From contig NZ_FOMI01000001.1 in assembly GCF_900112595.1 (NCBI RefSeq), forward strand, positions 124,001 to 188,000: a DNA stretch of 64,000 nucleotides. Direction: 5' to 3'. Of the stretch, positions 53,881-63,750 are shown piece after piece. The stretch's first letter is position 1; each line of letters begins with the position of its first letter. This stretch comes from Algibacter pectinivorans. Lineage in GTDB: Bacteria; Bacteroidota; Bacteroidia; Flavobacteriales; Flavobacteriaceae. The notes beneath the pieces are model-generated. The model ran no database searches and had not been told where the DNA came from. It worked only from the letters and a program-made list of their open reading frames with translations. Made by a program: the position numbers and the translations under genes.

Positions 53881-54141
53881 ATGAGTAAAATAAAATTTAT
53901 AATTCCTTGCGAAGAAGCAAATCATGTTTGTGATAAATCACAATACAAAAATGCCAGCATAAGAGAAAAAATAGCGCTTAATTTGCATTTAATTTTTTGT
54001 AGAGCCTGTAGAAAATATTCATCTAACAACTCAAAACTTACAAAAACTATTAAAAAAGCTGAAGTTGAGTGCTTAGATCAAAAAAGCAAAGAAGCTATGA
54101 GAGAAGACTTCAACCAAGCCCTAAAAGAAATTTCTAGTTAG
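53881..54141 (+). CDS. Putative zinc-finger anti-sigma factor
   Basis: An 86-aa soluble protein. The ATG at 53881 was chosen; an upstream in-frame non-ATG start would overlap the sigma gene. It has His36-x3-Cys40-x2-Cys43 (HLIFCRAC) and an earlier Cys10 and Cys17, the pattern of a ZAS anti-sigma domain. No membrane segment is visible, so sensing would be cytoplasmic, perhaps redox. The last 21 bases overlap the convergent UbiA-like gene. Confidence 0.72.
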   Translation: MSKIKFIIPCEEANHVCDKSQYKNASIREKIALNLHLIFCRACRKYSSNNSKLTKTIKKAEVECLDQKSKEAMREDFNQALKEISS

Positions 54142-54951
54142 TATTAGGATTAAAACTACCCATAATATGGGTAGTCCCTCTACACAAAAAGAACTATAAT
54201 ATTTCTTTTGGTTGGTTTTACTTAAAAGTACTAAAACTCCTGTAATAACGGCAACGATAGCGCGCGTAATAATAATTCGGCTATCAATTGAATTTTTAAA
54301 AAAATCTAACACCAAAAAAACAACTAAAAGTAAAACACCAAGGCATTTAGTTTTATTAACACCTAATTTTTGAGGTATTGTAGAGAGACTTGGTGCATCA
54401 TACTTTAAATCTCTTAACTCAAAAGGAATCATGAGTACTAATACGTACAAAAACCTCTGTATAGTTAAAAAAATAATGTCTCTACCTATAAGATAACCTA
54501 CATTTATTAGGGGCACCAAAACAGTTACTCCTGCCCAAACAAAAGCTATTAAGTATACTTTTATACCTCTTACGCTTCTTAAATTACTTTTTTGCGATGA
54601 AAAAACAGGAATCGCGTAAAACACAGTAAGTACAGCTAAACAAAAAAGAAAACCAAAAGTCCTAACCTCTAGCTTAATTGCATAAAAACACGTCAATAAA
54701 AAAGAAATAAAAGACAACATCTGTATCCATCTAAGCCAGTTAGATAACCGTTTATAATAAAGTTTTGAAACCCCAAAGTACTTTACAAAATTATAGCCCG
54801 AAATAGCAGAAAAAAATACAAAACACAAAACATCATTATTACTGGAAACCCCTGTAGTAAAAAACGTAATAAAAGTTAGAGAGACTACCGATATAGCCAC
54901 ATGAATACTACTACTAATATAAAAATTAAAAAGATTTTTTAATACCTGCAT
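54121..54951 (-). CDS. UbiA-like multi-pass membrane protein, probably not a prenyltransferase
   Basis: A 276-aa protein with about eight hydrophobic segments arranged as in the UbiA superfamily. The second Asp-rich site is recognisable (IPFELRDLKYD, followed by TIPQKLGV). The first site, where NDxxDxxxD is expected, reads SGYNFVKYFG and has no Asp. The prenyl-diphosphate Mg site is therefore incomplete. The function is unknown. It is convergent with the anti-sigma gene, overlapping by 21 bases. Confidence 0.7.
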   Translation of the reverse strand: MQVLKNLFNFYISSSIHVAISVVSLTFITFFTTGVSSNNDVLCFVFFSAISGYNFVKYFGVSKLYYKRLSNWLRWIQMLSFISFLLTCFYAIKLEVRTFGFLFCLAVLTVFYAIPVFSSQKSNLRSVRGIKVYLIAFVWAGVTVLVPLINVGYLIGRDIIFLTIQRFLYVLVLMIPFELRDLKYDAPSLSTIPQKLGVNKTKCLGVLLLVVFLVLDFFKNSIDSRIIITRAIVAVITGVLVLLSKTNQKKYYSSFCVEGLPILWVVLILILTRNFF

Positions 54952-55037
54952 ACAGCAAATTTAACTAAAGTGTTGATAACGTTTAGTAATAGTTAAAAAC
55001 TTTCCAAAACGCTCCATAAAACACATCTAATATTATG

Positions 55038-55045
55038 TATTTTTG
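55038..55045 (+). promoter_or_regulatory. Candidate -7 box of gcvP
   Basis: TATTTTTG matches TAnnTTTG, 26 bases before the gcvP ATG at 55072. No TTTG at -33. No glycine riboswitch-like structure is visible in the short leader. Confidence 0.45.
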
Positions 55046-55071
55046 CGAAATATATAAAAGATTTTTGCTTA

Positions 55072-57921
55072 ATGAATACAAACGCTTTCGCTTTGCGTCA
55101 TATCGGTCCTAGGGAAGATGACCAAAAACAAATGTTAAATACTATTGGTTTAGAAACGTTAGATGAATTAATTTACGAAACTATACCAGACGATATTCGT
55201 TTAAAAAAAGAGTTGAATTTAGATGAACCAATGACCGAGCATGAGTATTTACTTCATATTCATGATTTATCTAAAAAAAATAAAGCATATAAGACATATA
55301 TAGGCTTAGGCTACCACCCTACTATTTTACCTGCTGTAATTCAAAGAAACATTCTAGAAAACCCTGGTTGGTATACGGCATACACGCCTTACCAAGCCGA
55401 AATTGCTCAAGGAAGACTAGAAGCCTTATTAAATTTCCAAACCATGGTTATAGACCTTACGGGAATGGAAATTGCAAATGCCTCTTTACTTGATGAAAGT
55501 ACAGCAGCTGCAGAAGCCATGAGTTTACTTTTTGCCGTTCGCGAACGCGACCAGAAAAAAGCAGGAATCAATAAGTTTTTTGTTTCTGAAAACATATTAC
55601 CACAAACCTTATCCTTATTACAAACTAGAGCTAATCCTATTGGAATAGAGCTTGTAATTGGTAAGGAAGAAGCTTTCGATTTTTCGGAAGCATTTTTTGG
55701 AGCCATTTTACAATACCCAGGAAAAGACGGTCAAATTACCGATATAAAATCTTTTATAAGTCAAGCTAGTGATGCTCGAATTAAAGTTGCTGTTGCTGCC
55801 GATTTTTTAAGTTTAGTAAAACTAGAAGCGCCAGGGCAATTTGGAGCAGATGTTGTAATTGGCACCACACAACGTTTCGGAATCCCGATGGGATATGGTG
55901 GTCCGCACGCCGCTTATTTTGCAACCAAAGAAGCTTATAAACGAGATTTACCAGGGCGTATTATTGGTGTAACCAAAGATGCCAATGGCAACCGCGCTTT
56001 ACGTATGGCACTACAAACTAGAGAGCAACATATAAAGCGAGATAAGGCAACTTCAAACATTTGCACAGCTCAAGTTTTATTAGCTGTTATGGCAAGTATG
56101 TATGGCGTTTATCATGGTCCTAAAGGCTTAAAATTTATCGCCAATAAAATTCATAATAAAACAGCTACTTTAGCAAGGGCCTTAGAGAAGTTAGGATATA
56201 AACAATTAAACACATCGTACTTTGATACGCTTCAAATAAAAACGAAAGCTAAAAAAGTAAAAAAGGTAGCTACTAAAAAGAAAGTTAATTTATTTTATCC
56301 GGATTCAAAAACCGTTACATTTTCAATTAACGAAACCACCTCTATTCGGGATATTAATTATTTGATTGCCATATTTGCCGAAGCTGCTAACAAGGAAACT
56401 ATTACAATTTCTAAAATTGAACAAGCTAACAACATTTTAGAAACCGTACAAAGACAATCTGATTTTTTAACCGATGCTGTTTTTAACACCCATCATTCCG
56501 AAACAGAATTAATGCGTTACATAAAATCTTTAGAACGTAAAGATTTAGCATTAAACCACTCTATGATTTCATTAGGATCCTGTACTATGAAACTTAATGC
56601 GGCTTCAGAAATGCTTCCTTTAAGTTGGTTTAAATGGGGTAATATTCATCCTTTTGCGCCTTTAAAACAAGCCAAAGGCTATTTAACTATTTTAAAAGAA
56701 CTTGAAGACCAGTTAACAGAAATTACCGGTTTTGCAGCAACATCGTTACAACCAAACTCTGGTGCACAGGGCGAATTTGCGGGTTTAATGGTTATTAAAG
56801 CGTATCACGAATCGCGTAACGATCACCACAGAAACATATGCTTAATCCCATCGTCTGCACATGGTACAAACCCTGCAAGTGCGGTTATGGCAGGCATGAA
56901 AGTTGTTGTAACAAAATCGACTGCCGAAGGCAATATTGATGTTGACGATTTACGTGAAAAGGCAGAACTTCATAAGGATAACCTTTCTGCTTTAATGGTG
57001 ACCTATCCATCTACACATGGTGTTTACGAATCGGCTATTAAAGAAATTACTAAAATAATACATGATAACGGCGGACAAGTATACATGGATGGTGCAAATA
57101 TGAATGCACAAGTTGGTTTAACCAATCCTGGAAATATTGGTGCCGATGTATGCCACCTAAACTTACACAAAACCTTTGCTATACCTCATGGTGGTGGCGG
57201 TCCTGGAGTAGGTCCTATTTGCGTTGCTAAACAATTGGTACCTTTTTTACCTGGTAGCCCATTAGTAAAAGTTGGAGGTAAACAGGCTATAACCGCTATT
57301 TCGGCGGCGCCTTTTGGTTCTGCGCTAGCCTGTTTAATATCCTATGGATACATAAAAATGCTTGGAGCACAAGGCTTAACAGAATCTACAAAAATTGCCA
57401 TTTTAAATGCTAACTATATTAAGCAACGCTTACAAGGTAATTTTGACACCTTATATTCAGGCGAACGCGGTCGTGCAGCTCACGAAATGATTGTAGATTG
57501 CCGTCCGTTTAAAGCAAACGGTATTGAAGTTACAGATATCGCAAAACGCTTAATGGATTATGGTTTTCATGCCCCAACAGTATCTTTTCCGGTAGCAGGA
57601 ACTTTAATGATTGAACCTACCGAAAGTGAAAGTAAAGCAGAAATAGATCGCTTTTGTGACGCTATGATTTCAATAAAAAAAGAAATAGACAACGTAACTA
57701 AAGAGGATGCAAATAACCTGCTAAAAAATGCACCGCATACGCTACATATGATTACGGCCAACGATTGGAACTTTCCGTATTCTCGCGAAGCAGCAGCCTT
57801 CCCACTAGAGTACGTAAGAGATAATAAGTTTTGGCCAAGTGTAAGACGTGTGGACGATGCTTACGGAGATAGAAACTTAATTTGTTCTTGCGCTCCAATT
57901 GAAACCTACGCAGAAGCCTAA
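55072..57921 (+). CDS. gcvP: Glycine dehydrogenase (decarboxylating), P protein
   Basis: PLP enzyme of the glycine cleavage system that decarboxylates glycine and passes the aminomethyl group to lipoyl-GcvH. It is 949 aa, the fused (alpha2-type) form. The N-terminal half has [17 protein letters not shown] and [21 protein letters not shown]. The C-terminal half carries the PLP lysine (Lys700 in [18 protein letters not shown]). A Lys-rich insertion ([12 protein letters not shown], near residue 395-408) is unusual. No gcvT or gcvH is adjacent. Confidence 0.97.
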   Translation: MNTNAFALRHIGPREDDQKQMLNTIGLETLDELIYETIPDDIRLKKELNLDEPMTEHEYLLHIHDLSKKNKAYKTYIGLGYHPTILPAVIQRNILENPGWYTAYTPYQAEIAQGRLEALLNFQTMVIDLTGMEIANASLLDESTAAAEAMSLLFAVRERDQKKAGINKFFVSENILPQTLSLLQTRANPIGIELVIGKEEAFDFSEAFFGAILQYPGKDGQITDIKSFISQASDARIKVAVAADFLSLVKLEAPGQFGADVVIGTTQRFGIPMGYGGPHAAYFATKEAYKRDLPGRIIGVTKDANGNRALRMALQTREQHIKRDKATSNICTAQVLLAVMASMYGVYHGPKGLKFIANKIHNKTATLARALEKLGYKQLNTSYFDTLQIKTKAKKVKKVATKKKVNLFYPDSKTVTFSINETTSIRDINYLIAIFAEAANKETITISKIEQANNILETVQRQSDFLTDAVFNTHHSETELMRYIKSLERKDLALNHSMISLGSCTMKLNAASEMLPLSWFKWGNIHPFAPLKQAKGYLTILKELEDQLTEITGFAATSLQPNSGAQGEFAGLMVIKAYHESRNDHHRNICLIPSSAHGTNPASAVMAGMKVVVTKSTAEGNIDVDDLREKAELHKDNLSALMVTYPSTHGVYESAIKEITKIIHDNGGQVYMDGANMNAQVGLTNPGNIGADVCHLNLHKTFAIPHGGGGPGVGPICVAKQLVPFLPGSPLVKVGGKQAITAISAAPFGSALACLISYGYIKMLGAQGLTESTKIAILNANYIKQRLQGNFDTLYSGERGRAAHEMIVDCRPFKANGIEVTDIAKRLMDYGFHAPTVSFPVAGTLMIEPTESESKAEIDRFCDAMISIKKEIDNVTKEDANNLLKNAPHTLHMITANDWNFPYSREAAAFPLEYVRDNKFWPSVRRVDDAYGDRNLICSCAPIETYAEA

Positions 57922-58026
57922 AATAACATGTTGAACATCGTAATTTTAATCAATATTGAATAGCTATTAACTAAGAACCGCGTAATTTAGTATGCACGCA
58001 TAACACATATAGTAAATTTCTATTTT

Positions 58027-59085
58027 ATGAATATTAAAATAACTGGTACAGGAAGCTATATTCCTTCCAAAATTGCAACCAATGAAAACTTTCATAATCA
58101 TGAATTTTTAAACACCGATGGTAGTTCCATAAAGGCGCCAAATGAGGTTATTGTTAAAAAATTTAAAGCCATAACAGGAATAGATGAACGCCGTTACGCT
58201 AAGCACCATTTAAACACCTCGGACCTTGCTTCTTTTGCTGCCGAAAAAGCCATTGAAAGCGCTAATATCAATAGAGAGGACCTAGATTATATAATAGTTG
58301 CTCATAATTATGGAGATGTAAGGCACGATAGCATTCAAAGCGATACCGTACCAAGTATTGCTTCTAGAGTAAAACATTTATTGCAAATTAAAAACCCTAA
58401 ATGTGTTGCTTACGATTTGCTTTTCGGATGCCCAGGCTGGGTACAAGGTGTCATTCAAGCGCATGCGTTTATTAAAGCAGGTATTGCTAATAAATGCTTA
58501 GTAATTGGAGCCGAAACGTTGTCCCGAATTTTAGACCCACATGATAGAGATTCCATGATTTATAGCGATGGTGCTGGAGCTGTGGTTATAGAAAACACAA
58601 ACAACGAGGGCGGTATTATTGCTTTCGACTCTGCCACCTTTTCTTTAGACGAGGCGCACTATATTTACTTTGGCGAAACTAATAATCAAAATACTACCGA
58701 TAACCGTCGTTATATAAAAATGTATGGTCGTAAAATTTACGAGTTCGCATTAACAAACGTACCGGTTGCCATGAAATCTTGTTTAGATAAAAGCGGCGTT
58801 GATATTACTCAAGTTAAAAAAATATTGATTCACCAGGCTAACGAAAAAATGGACGAAGCCATAGTTAAGCGCTTTTACGAACTTTATAATATGGAAATGC
58901 CGGAAGGCATAATGCCTATGAGTATTGGAAAGTTAGGTAATTCTAGCGTAGCAACCGTACCTACACTTTACGATATTATCCTAAAAGGAAACTTAGAAAA
59001 CCAAGAAATTAACGAAGGTGATATTATTCTTTTTGCAAGTGTAGGTGCCGGAATGAATATCAATGCTATTGTATATAAACAGTAA
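58027..59085 (+). CDS. 3-oxoacyl-ACP synthase III family protein (KAS III-like)
   Basis: Thiolase-fold condensing enzyme, 352 aa. The catalytic triad is visible: Cys135 in DLLFGCPGWVQG, His269 in ILIHQANEKM and Asn305 in GKLGNSSVATVP. The end VGAGMNINAIVYKQ is typical. It is not next to plsX/rpmF or other fatty acid genes, so it is probably a paralogue rather than the housekeeping FabH. It could make a branched or special acyl chain. It follows gcvP by 105 bases. Confidence 0.85.
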   Translation: MNIKITGTGSYIPSKIATNENFHNHEFLNTDGSSIKAPNEVIVKKFKAITGIDERRYAKHHLNTSDLASFAAEKAIESANINREDLDYIIVAHNYGDVRHDSIQSDTVPSIASRVKHLLQIKNPKCVAYDLLFGCPGWVQGVIQAHAFIKAGIANKCLVIGAETLSRILDPHDRDSMIYSDGAGAVVIENTNNEGGIIAFDSATFSLDEAHYIYFGETNNQNTTDNRRYIKMYGRKIYEFALTNVPVAMKSCLDKSGVDITQVKKILIHQANEKMDEAIVKRFYELYNMEMPEGIMPMSIGKLGNSSVATVPTLYDIILKGNLENQEINEGDIILFASVGAGMNINAIVYKQ

Positions 59086-59199
59086 GCTAAAGAACTATTT
59101 TTTTTTACAGGTTTAGCATTTAACGTAAACTAATTATTTACACTTTTGCAGTACAAAAAAATATAACTATATCTTTACTAACTATATTCAAACAAAAGC

Positions 59200-60105
59200 A
59201 TGGAATTTTCGCAGCTATTCTATAAAATAATCTATCAAAAAAAATTAAACTATGCTTTAAGGAATATTTCCTATCCCATTGGAAAGTTTTTAAAAAAACT
59301 AAGAATCCCTCCCTCTGGAATTTTACAACTAAAAACAAATTCTGGCATAATCAAGATTAAAACAAATCAAACTAGTTATCTTACTCAACTACTTTTTTGG
59401 AATGGATACGAACAATTTGAATATTCTAAAATTTTTGAGATTCTAACGAAAGATATAAATGTTTTTTTGGATATAGGCTCAAATATTGGTTACTATTCAC
59501 TTTTAGCTGTTAAAGCTAATCCAAATATTAGTGTTTACGCATTTGAACCCGCAATAGGGCCCAAATATTTTTTACAACAAAACATTTCTTTAAATAATTT
59601 TGAAGACAATATAAAACCTATTGATTTAGCATTAAGTAATCAAATAGGAAAAATAGATTTTTATGAAGTCGAAAGTTTAAAATATAAAAAACTAAAATAT
59701 AATCTGGCTGGAGAGGGGAATGCTGGCACTAAAAAAACTTCTAGGAATTTCATAAAAAACACAGTTTCGGCAACAACTCTAAAAGATTTTGTGAAACTTA
59801 AAAAATTAGATAAAATTGATTTAATAAAGATTGACACAGAAGGAACAGAAATAGATATTCTGAATTATGGAATTGAAGTTATAAGAGTACATCAACCAAT
59901 TGTAATTTGTGAAACATTATTTAACACTATTGAAGTTGAACTTGAAGATTTTTTCAAAAAATTAGATTATATATTTTTCAACCACACCTATCAAGGTTTA
60001 ATTGAGGTTAAAACAATTAAAAGAGGTAAAGACAATGGAATTAGGAATTGCTTTTTTGTACCAAAATCTAAACTAAATTTAATATCATCATTTATAGTTA
60101 ATTAA
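59200..60105 (+). CDS. FkbM family methyltransferase
   Basis: A 301-aa SAM-dependent methyltransferase. The SAM-binding start is NVFLDIGSNIGYYSLLAVKA (near residues 87-106), with YAFEPAIGPKYFL and the family mark LIKIDTEGTEIDIL. Members O-methylate sugars or polyketides. It is followed 6 bases later by a glycosyltransferase, which suggests glycan modification. The substrate is unknown. Confidence 0.88.
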   Translation: MEFSQLFYKIIYQKKLNYALRNISYPIGKFLKKLRIPPSGILQLKTNSGIIKIKTNQTSYLTQLLFWNGYEQFEYSKIFEILTKDINVFLDIGSNIGYYSLLAVKANPNISVYAFEPAIGPKYFLQQNISLNNFEDNIKPIDLALSNQIGKIDFYEVESLKYKKLKYNLAGEGNAGTKKTSRNFIKNTVSATTLKDFVKLKKLDKIDLIKIDTEGTEIDILNYGIEVIRVHQPIVICETLFNTIEVELEDFFKKLDYIFFNHTYQGLIEVKTIKRGKDNGIRNCFFVPKSKLNLISSFIVN

Positions 60106-60111
60106 TTTACT

Positions 60112-60960
60112 TTGAATTTCTACATCATCATTCCTGCTCACAACGAAGCCGATTCCATAGGTCTTACGCTTCAATCTTTGGTTAATCAAACTTTAAAACC
60201 AAAGCAAATTGTTGTGGTTAATGATAACTCTACCGATGCTACAGAGTCAATTATTGATGATTATATTAAAACCTATACCTTTATTTCCATAGTAAACAAT
60301 AAATCGTCTAACCAACATTTACCGGGTTCCAAAATTATAAATGCATTTTACAAAGGTTACGAAACCTTAAATAGCGCTTACGATATACTATGTAAATTTG
60401 ATGCCGACTTAATTTTTCCTGAAAACTACCTCGAAAAATTAGCAATTCATTTTAAAAAGAATCCTAAATTAGGAATGGCTTCGGGGTTTTGTTACATTGA
60501 AAAAAACAACCAATGGATTTTAGAAAACCTAACTAACAAAGACCATATTCGTGGTGCTTTAAAGGCCTACAGGAAAGAATGTTTTCTAGACATAGGAAAA
60601 CTTAAACGGTCTATGGGTTGGGATACCGTTGATGAGTTGCTAGCTAAATATTACGGCTGGGACATTTTAACTGATGATGCTTTACATGTAAAACATTTAA
60701 AGCCCACTGGCGTTAGTTATAATAAAGCATCAAAGTATTTGCAAGGGGAAGCTATGTATAAAATGCGCTATGGCTTTATAATAACATTAATTTCCGCCTT
60801 GAAACTAGCTTACAAAAAAGGAAGCTTTTCACTATTTAAAGATTATATGAGTGGATATTTTAAAGCTAAAAACCAAAAAACAGCCTACTTAGTAAACCAG
60901 CAAGAAGGTGTATTTATTAGAAATTTACGATGGAAAGGCATGCTAAATAAATTTAAATAA
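60112..60960 (+). CDS. Glycosyltransferase family 2
   Basis: A 282-aa GT-A fold enzyme. The start is NFYIIIPAHNEADSIGLTLQSL from a TTG codon at 60112; no in-frame ATG lies between the FkbM stop and this codon. The nucleotide-sugar part has VVVNDNSTDATESI and the DxD motif KFDADLIFP (near residues 99-107). The C-terminal part has MRYGFIITLISALKLAYKKG, which may be membrane-attached. Probably transfers sugar to a lipid or polysaccharide together with the FkbM enzyme. Confidence 0.87.
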   Translation: MNFYIIIPAHNEADSIGLTLQSLVNQTLKPKQIVVVNDNSTDATESIIDDYIKTYTFISIVNNKSSNQHLPGSKIINAFYKGYETLNSAYDILCKFDADLIFPENYLEKLAIHFKKNPKLGMASGFCYIEKNNQWILENLTNKDHIRGALKAYRKECFLDIGKLKRSMGWDTVDELLAKYYGWDILTDDALHVKHLKPTGVSYNKASKYLQGEAMYKMRYGFIITLISALKLAYKKGSFSLFKDYMSGYFKAKNQKTAYLVNQQEGVFIRNLRWKGMLNKFK

Positions 60961-60964
60961 CAAA

Positions 60965-61183
60965 ATGAAAATTGTTGCTCTAATAGTATGCATAGGTATT
61001 GGCTTATTCTTTTTAACTAAAGTAAAAGCTAAACCGGATATTAAATATGTTGAAAGTACATTGGCCAATAAAAATTGTAACGCACCAGATAGTATTGCTA
61101 AGAGGCACCATAATGGTTCCTATATTAGAGGACGCGCCTATTACTTGATTGAGCTTGCAAAGCATCCAGACAATAAAAAATAA
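60965..61183 (+). CDS. Small exported or membrane-anchored protein
   Basis: A 72-aa product starting MKIVALIVCIGIGLFFLTKVKAKPD, an N-terminal hydrophobic segment that may be a signal or anchor. The remaining 48 residues (NCNAPDSIAKRHHNGSYIRG) are polar with one Cys. It starts 4 bases after the glycosyltransferase, so it is probably in the same operon. I do not recognise a family. Confidence 0.6.
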   Translation: MKIVALIVCIGIGLFFLTKVKAKPDIKYVESTLANKNCNAPDSIAKRHHNGSYIRGRAYYLIELAKHPDNKK

Positions 61184-61207
61184 GATTCCCTCTTTAGATG
61201 GAATATA

Positions 61208-62017
61208 TTATTTAAAACTCCAACCTTTATAACTACTTGAAGCTTCTAGTTTATTCTCTATGGAATCTTCTAGTTCAGGAAAAAAATCTATTCCTGTTAA
61301 TGCTTCAACCTCATCAACAGACACTACAAAATCGTACAAAGGCTTGTTAGAAGCCTCGTGTGGCATTAAAAACGCAATCATTTTAGTGGTTCCAGAATTG
61401 GTATCAATTAACACCTTGTAAAACTGATTTGGAACAGAAACATGCTCTGTGCCTATAGACTTCATATTACCGTTTAAAACACCTCCGGTAACAACAAAAA
61501 CACCGTTGTACTTACTTGCCCAATACCTCACTTTTTGCTCCAAACTATTCCAAATTCCGGCATTAAATTGATGTTCTTGCGGACTAATATTACTTGTTAA
61601 AAAAGTTTCGTCGTGTGCCGCTTTAGTATAACGTCTGTCTCCAGCAGGACAAAGATGTCCGCGATCGAAACCCGAGTTTTTATAGTTTCTCCAGCTTGCC
61701 GCACCCGTTTTTACAGCTTTATCAATTTCAAAATAAGGCCGTTTATGATTTGTATTAGATAAATGCGCTTTTTTTAATTCGTATGCTACCCATTCCGCTT
61801 GTTCATGTTTCTCGTTATACGATAATGAATAACCATTATGATGTACTATTTGTCCTGTTGACGAAGTTGGTAAAAAATACTCATTGGTATCACTTTTAGT
61901 TGTTTGACCTTCAGTAATAATTTCGGCTTTTTCTTTTTCACCTAAAAAATACTCATAGCCATAAACCGCTAAAACAATAACCAAAACAACTATGGAGGAC
62001 AGTGTACGTTTGCTCAT
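61208..62017 (-). CDS. DNA/RNA non-specific endonuclease (NUC1 family)
   Basis: A 269-aa protein with an N-terminal hydrophobic segment (SIVVLVIVLAVYGYEYF), so exported or membrane-anchored. The catalytic beta-beta-metal motif is DRGH at residues 118-121 (GFDRGHLCPAGDRR), with the Mg-binding Asn in SNISPQEHQFNAGIW. Such nucleases cut DNA and RNA without sequence preference and often serve in phosphate or nucleotide scavenging. Its ATG overlaps the stop of the upstream PafA-like gene by one base (TAATG), linking it to phosphate release. Confidence 0.9.
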   Translation of the reverse strand: MSKRTLSSIVVLVIVLAVYGYEYFLGEKEKAEIITEGQTTKSDTNEYFLPTSSTGQIVHHNGYSLSYNEKHEQAEWVAYELKKAHLSNTNHKRPYFEIDKAVKTGAASWRNYKNSGFDRGHLCPAGDRRYTKAAHDETFLTSNISPQEHQFNAGIWNSLEQKVRYWASKYNGVFVVTGGVLNGNMKSIGTEHVSVPNQFYKVLIDTNSGTTKMIAFLMPHEASNKPLYDFVVSVDEVEALTGIDFFPELEDSIENKLEASSSYKGWSFK

Positions 62018-63639
62018 TAATTTAAAACAAATTCTAAAGGTTGACCTATTGAAAAGTTTGGAAAACTAGTTCCTAAAAGTGCAGACATGGTTGGTGCAAT
62101 ATCTGTTATTTCGGTCTTTTTTAAAGTGTCTCCTTTCTTAATTCCTTTTCCGAAAAACAATAAAGGCACGTGGGTATCATAATTTAAACCACTACCATGA
62201 GTTGAACCCACTTTACTATAAGAAATATATGCCGGATCGTTTAATAACAAGACATCGCCAGATGCCTTTTGGTTAAATCCTTTTTGCATAAGCGCTTCAA
62301 TACCTTCAACAAAATTTACAGAACCCATGCTTGTTGCAGTATAGGCTTTATATATATTTTTGTAAGTTATTTGCTCGTTTACTATAGCTTCTTGTACATC
62401 CTGCAAATTTAAATTTAAGGCTTTAATTTTTTCTCTATTTAAGAAAATTTGGTCATTGCTTATGTTTTCTAAAATCTCTGTTGTACCGTAAGTCTCAATT
62501 AAAAACGCATTAAACTGCTTTTTACGTTCATCGTTATTTACGTATCCTGCAGGAATTTTTACAGATTGCAAATAAGATGGTACATCAATAGCTGCATGAT
62601 CTGCTGTTAAGAAAACAGTGTATTCACCTTTACCAACCTCTGTATCTAGTGCTTGGAATAACCGCTCTAAATCCTTATCTAAACGAATATAAGTATCCTC
62701 AACCTCTTTTGAGTTTACTCCAAATTTATGACCAACATAATCGGTACTTGAAAAGCTAACCGTTAAAACATCGGTAATCTCATCTTCACCTAAAGCTTCG
62801 CCTTTTATGGCTGCTATGGCAAAATCTGCAACAATACTATTCCCGTAAGGCGTTCCTTTAATAATATCAAAATTTCCATTTTTATCTTTTAAAACACCTA
62901 AATCATAAGGAAATGTTGCTGTTTCCTTTCCTTTAAAAGTGCCTTCAAAATCATTTAAATCAGAGCCACTTTCGGTATAAGTTGAAATATTATATAAAGT
63001 ATTCCATGGTTTTAAATACGATTCGGCAACATTAGAATCGTTAAATTTCTTAACCCACTTAGGTAAGGTATTCATATAAAAAGAGCTACTAATAAAGGAG
63101 CCTTCATCACTGCCATGAAACCAATATGCTGCATTAGCGGTATGACCAGCTGGTAAAATAGCACCTCTGTCTTTTATTGAAATACCTATTGTTTTTCCTC
63201 GCATTTGTGTAAACAATCTATTTTCATCGGCAAACGTTGTGGTTTTCATGCGGTGAGGCGACATTTTACCTGCCTTATGTTTGGTTCCCACAGGTTCTAC
63301 ATTTTCATCTCCAGCACAATACACTGTTTTTTTTATCTCTCTATCGTAAAAATTATTACCAATTATACCATGATATTTTGGCGTGGTTCCGGAATAAATA
63401 GAAGCATGCCCCGGAGCCGTGTAAGTTGGTACGTAATTATAATGATTGTTTTTACAATTAAACCCTTCGTCCATCATACGTTTAAAACCTCCATCACCAT
63501 ATTTGTTATAAAATCGGGTTAAATAATCGTAACGCATTTGGTCTACAACAATACCAACAACCAATTTAGGATTATCGTTTTGTGCTATCGTGGGGAAGCT
63601 TAATGTTAAAACAAACATTAAGAAAAATAAATATTTCAT
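62017..63639 (-). CDS. PafA-type alkaline phosphatase
   Basis: Calcium/zinc-type periplasmic phosphomonoesterase of the PafA family, characteristic of Bacteroidota. The ATG at 63639 was chosen because it starts a signal peptide (MKYLFFLMFVLTLSFPTIAQ); the frame remains open 11 codons upstream. The product is 540 aa. Asp33 lies in VVDQMRYDYL and the Thr nucleophile is Thr74 in PTYTAPGHASIYSG. FLTADHAAIDVPSY and GSTHGSGLNYDTHVPL carry other metal ligands. It is coupled to the downstream nuclease gene. Confidence 0.92.
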   Translation of the reverse strand: MKYLFFLMFVLTLSFPTIAQNDNPKLVVGIVVDQMRYDYLTRFYNKYGDGGFKRMMDEGFNCKNNHYNYVPTYTAPGHASIYSGTTPKYHGIIGNNFYDREIKKTVYCAGDENVEPVGTKHKAGKMSPHRMKTTTFADENRLFTQMRGKTIGISIKDRGAILPAGHTANAAYWFHGSDEGSFISSSFYMNTLPKWVKKFNDSNVAESYLKPWNTLYNISTYTESGSDLNDFEGTFKGKETATFPYDLGVLKDKNGNFDIIKGTPYGNSIVADFAIAAIKGEALGEDEITDVLTVSFSSTDYVGHKFGVNSKEVEDTYIRLDKDLERLFQALDTEVGKGEYTVFLTADHAAIDVPSYLQSVKIPAGYVNNDERKKQFNAFLIETYGTTEILENISNDQIFLNREKIKALNLNLQDVQEAIVNEQITYKNIYKAYTATSMGSVNFVEGIEALMQKGFNQKASGDVLLLNDPAYISYSKVGSTHGSGLNYDTHVPLLFFGKGIKKGDTLKKTEITDIAPTMSALLGTSFPNFSIGQPLEFVLN

Positions 63640-63750
63640 TCTATAATTAAATTTATAAAGCCAAAAATACATATAATTAATCCATCATTATTTTAAATTA
63701 AAGTTAAATACCAACAAGTTTTTTTTACTTTAGCATTTACAAATTTGTAT

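Noticed and set aside
57991-58002. TATGC-AC-GCATA palindrome as an independent operator
   Set aside because: It is short and only loosely similar to the repeat before the M3 peptidase, so it is noted there rather than listed as a feature.
58027-59085. Naming the KAS III-like gene fabH
   Set aside because: The triad is present, but the gene is not linked to plsX, rpmF or other fatty acid genes, so a paralogue with another role is as likely.
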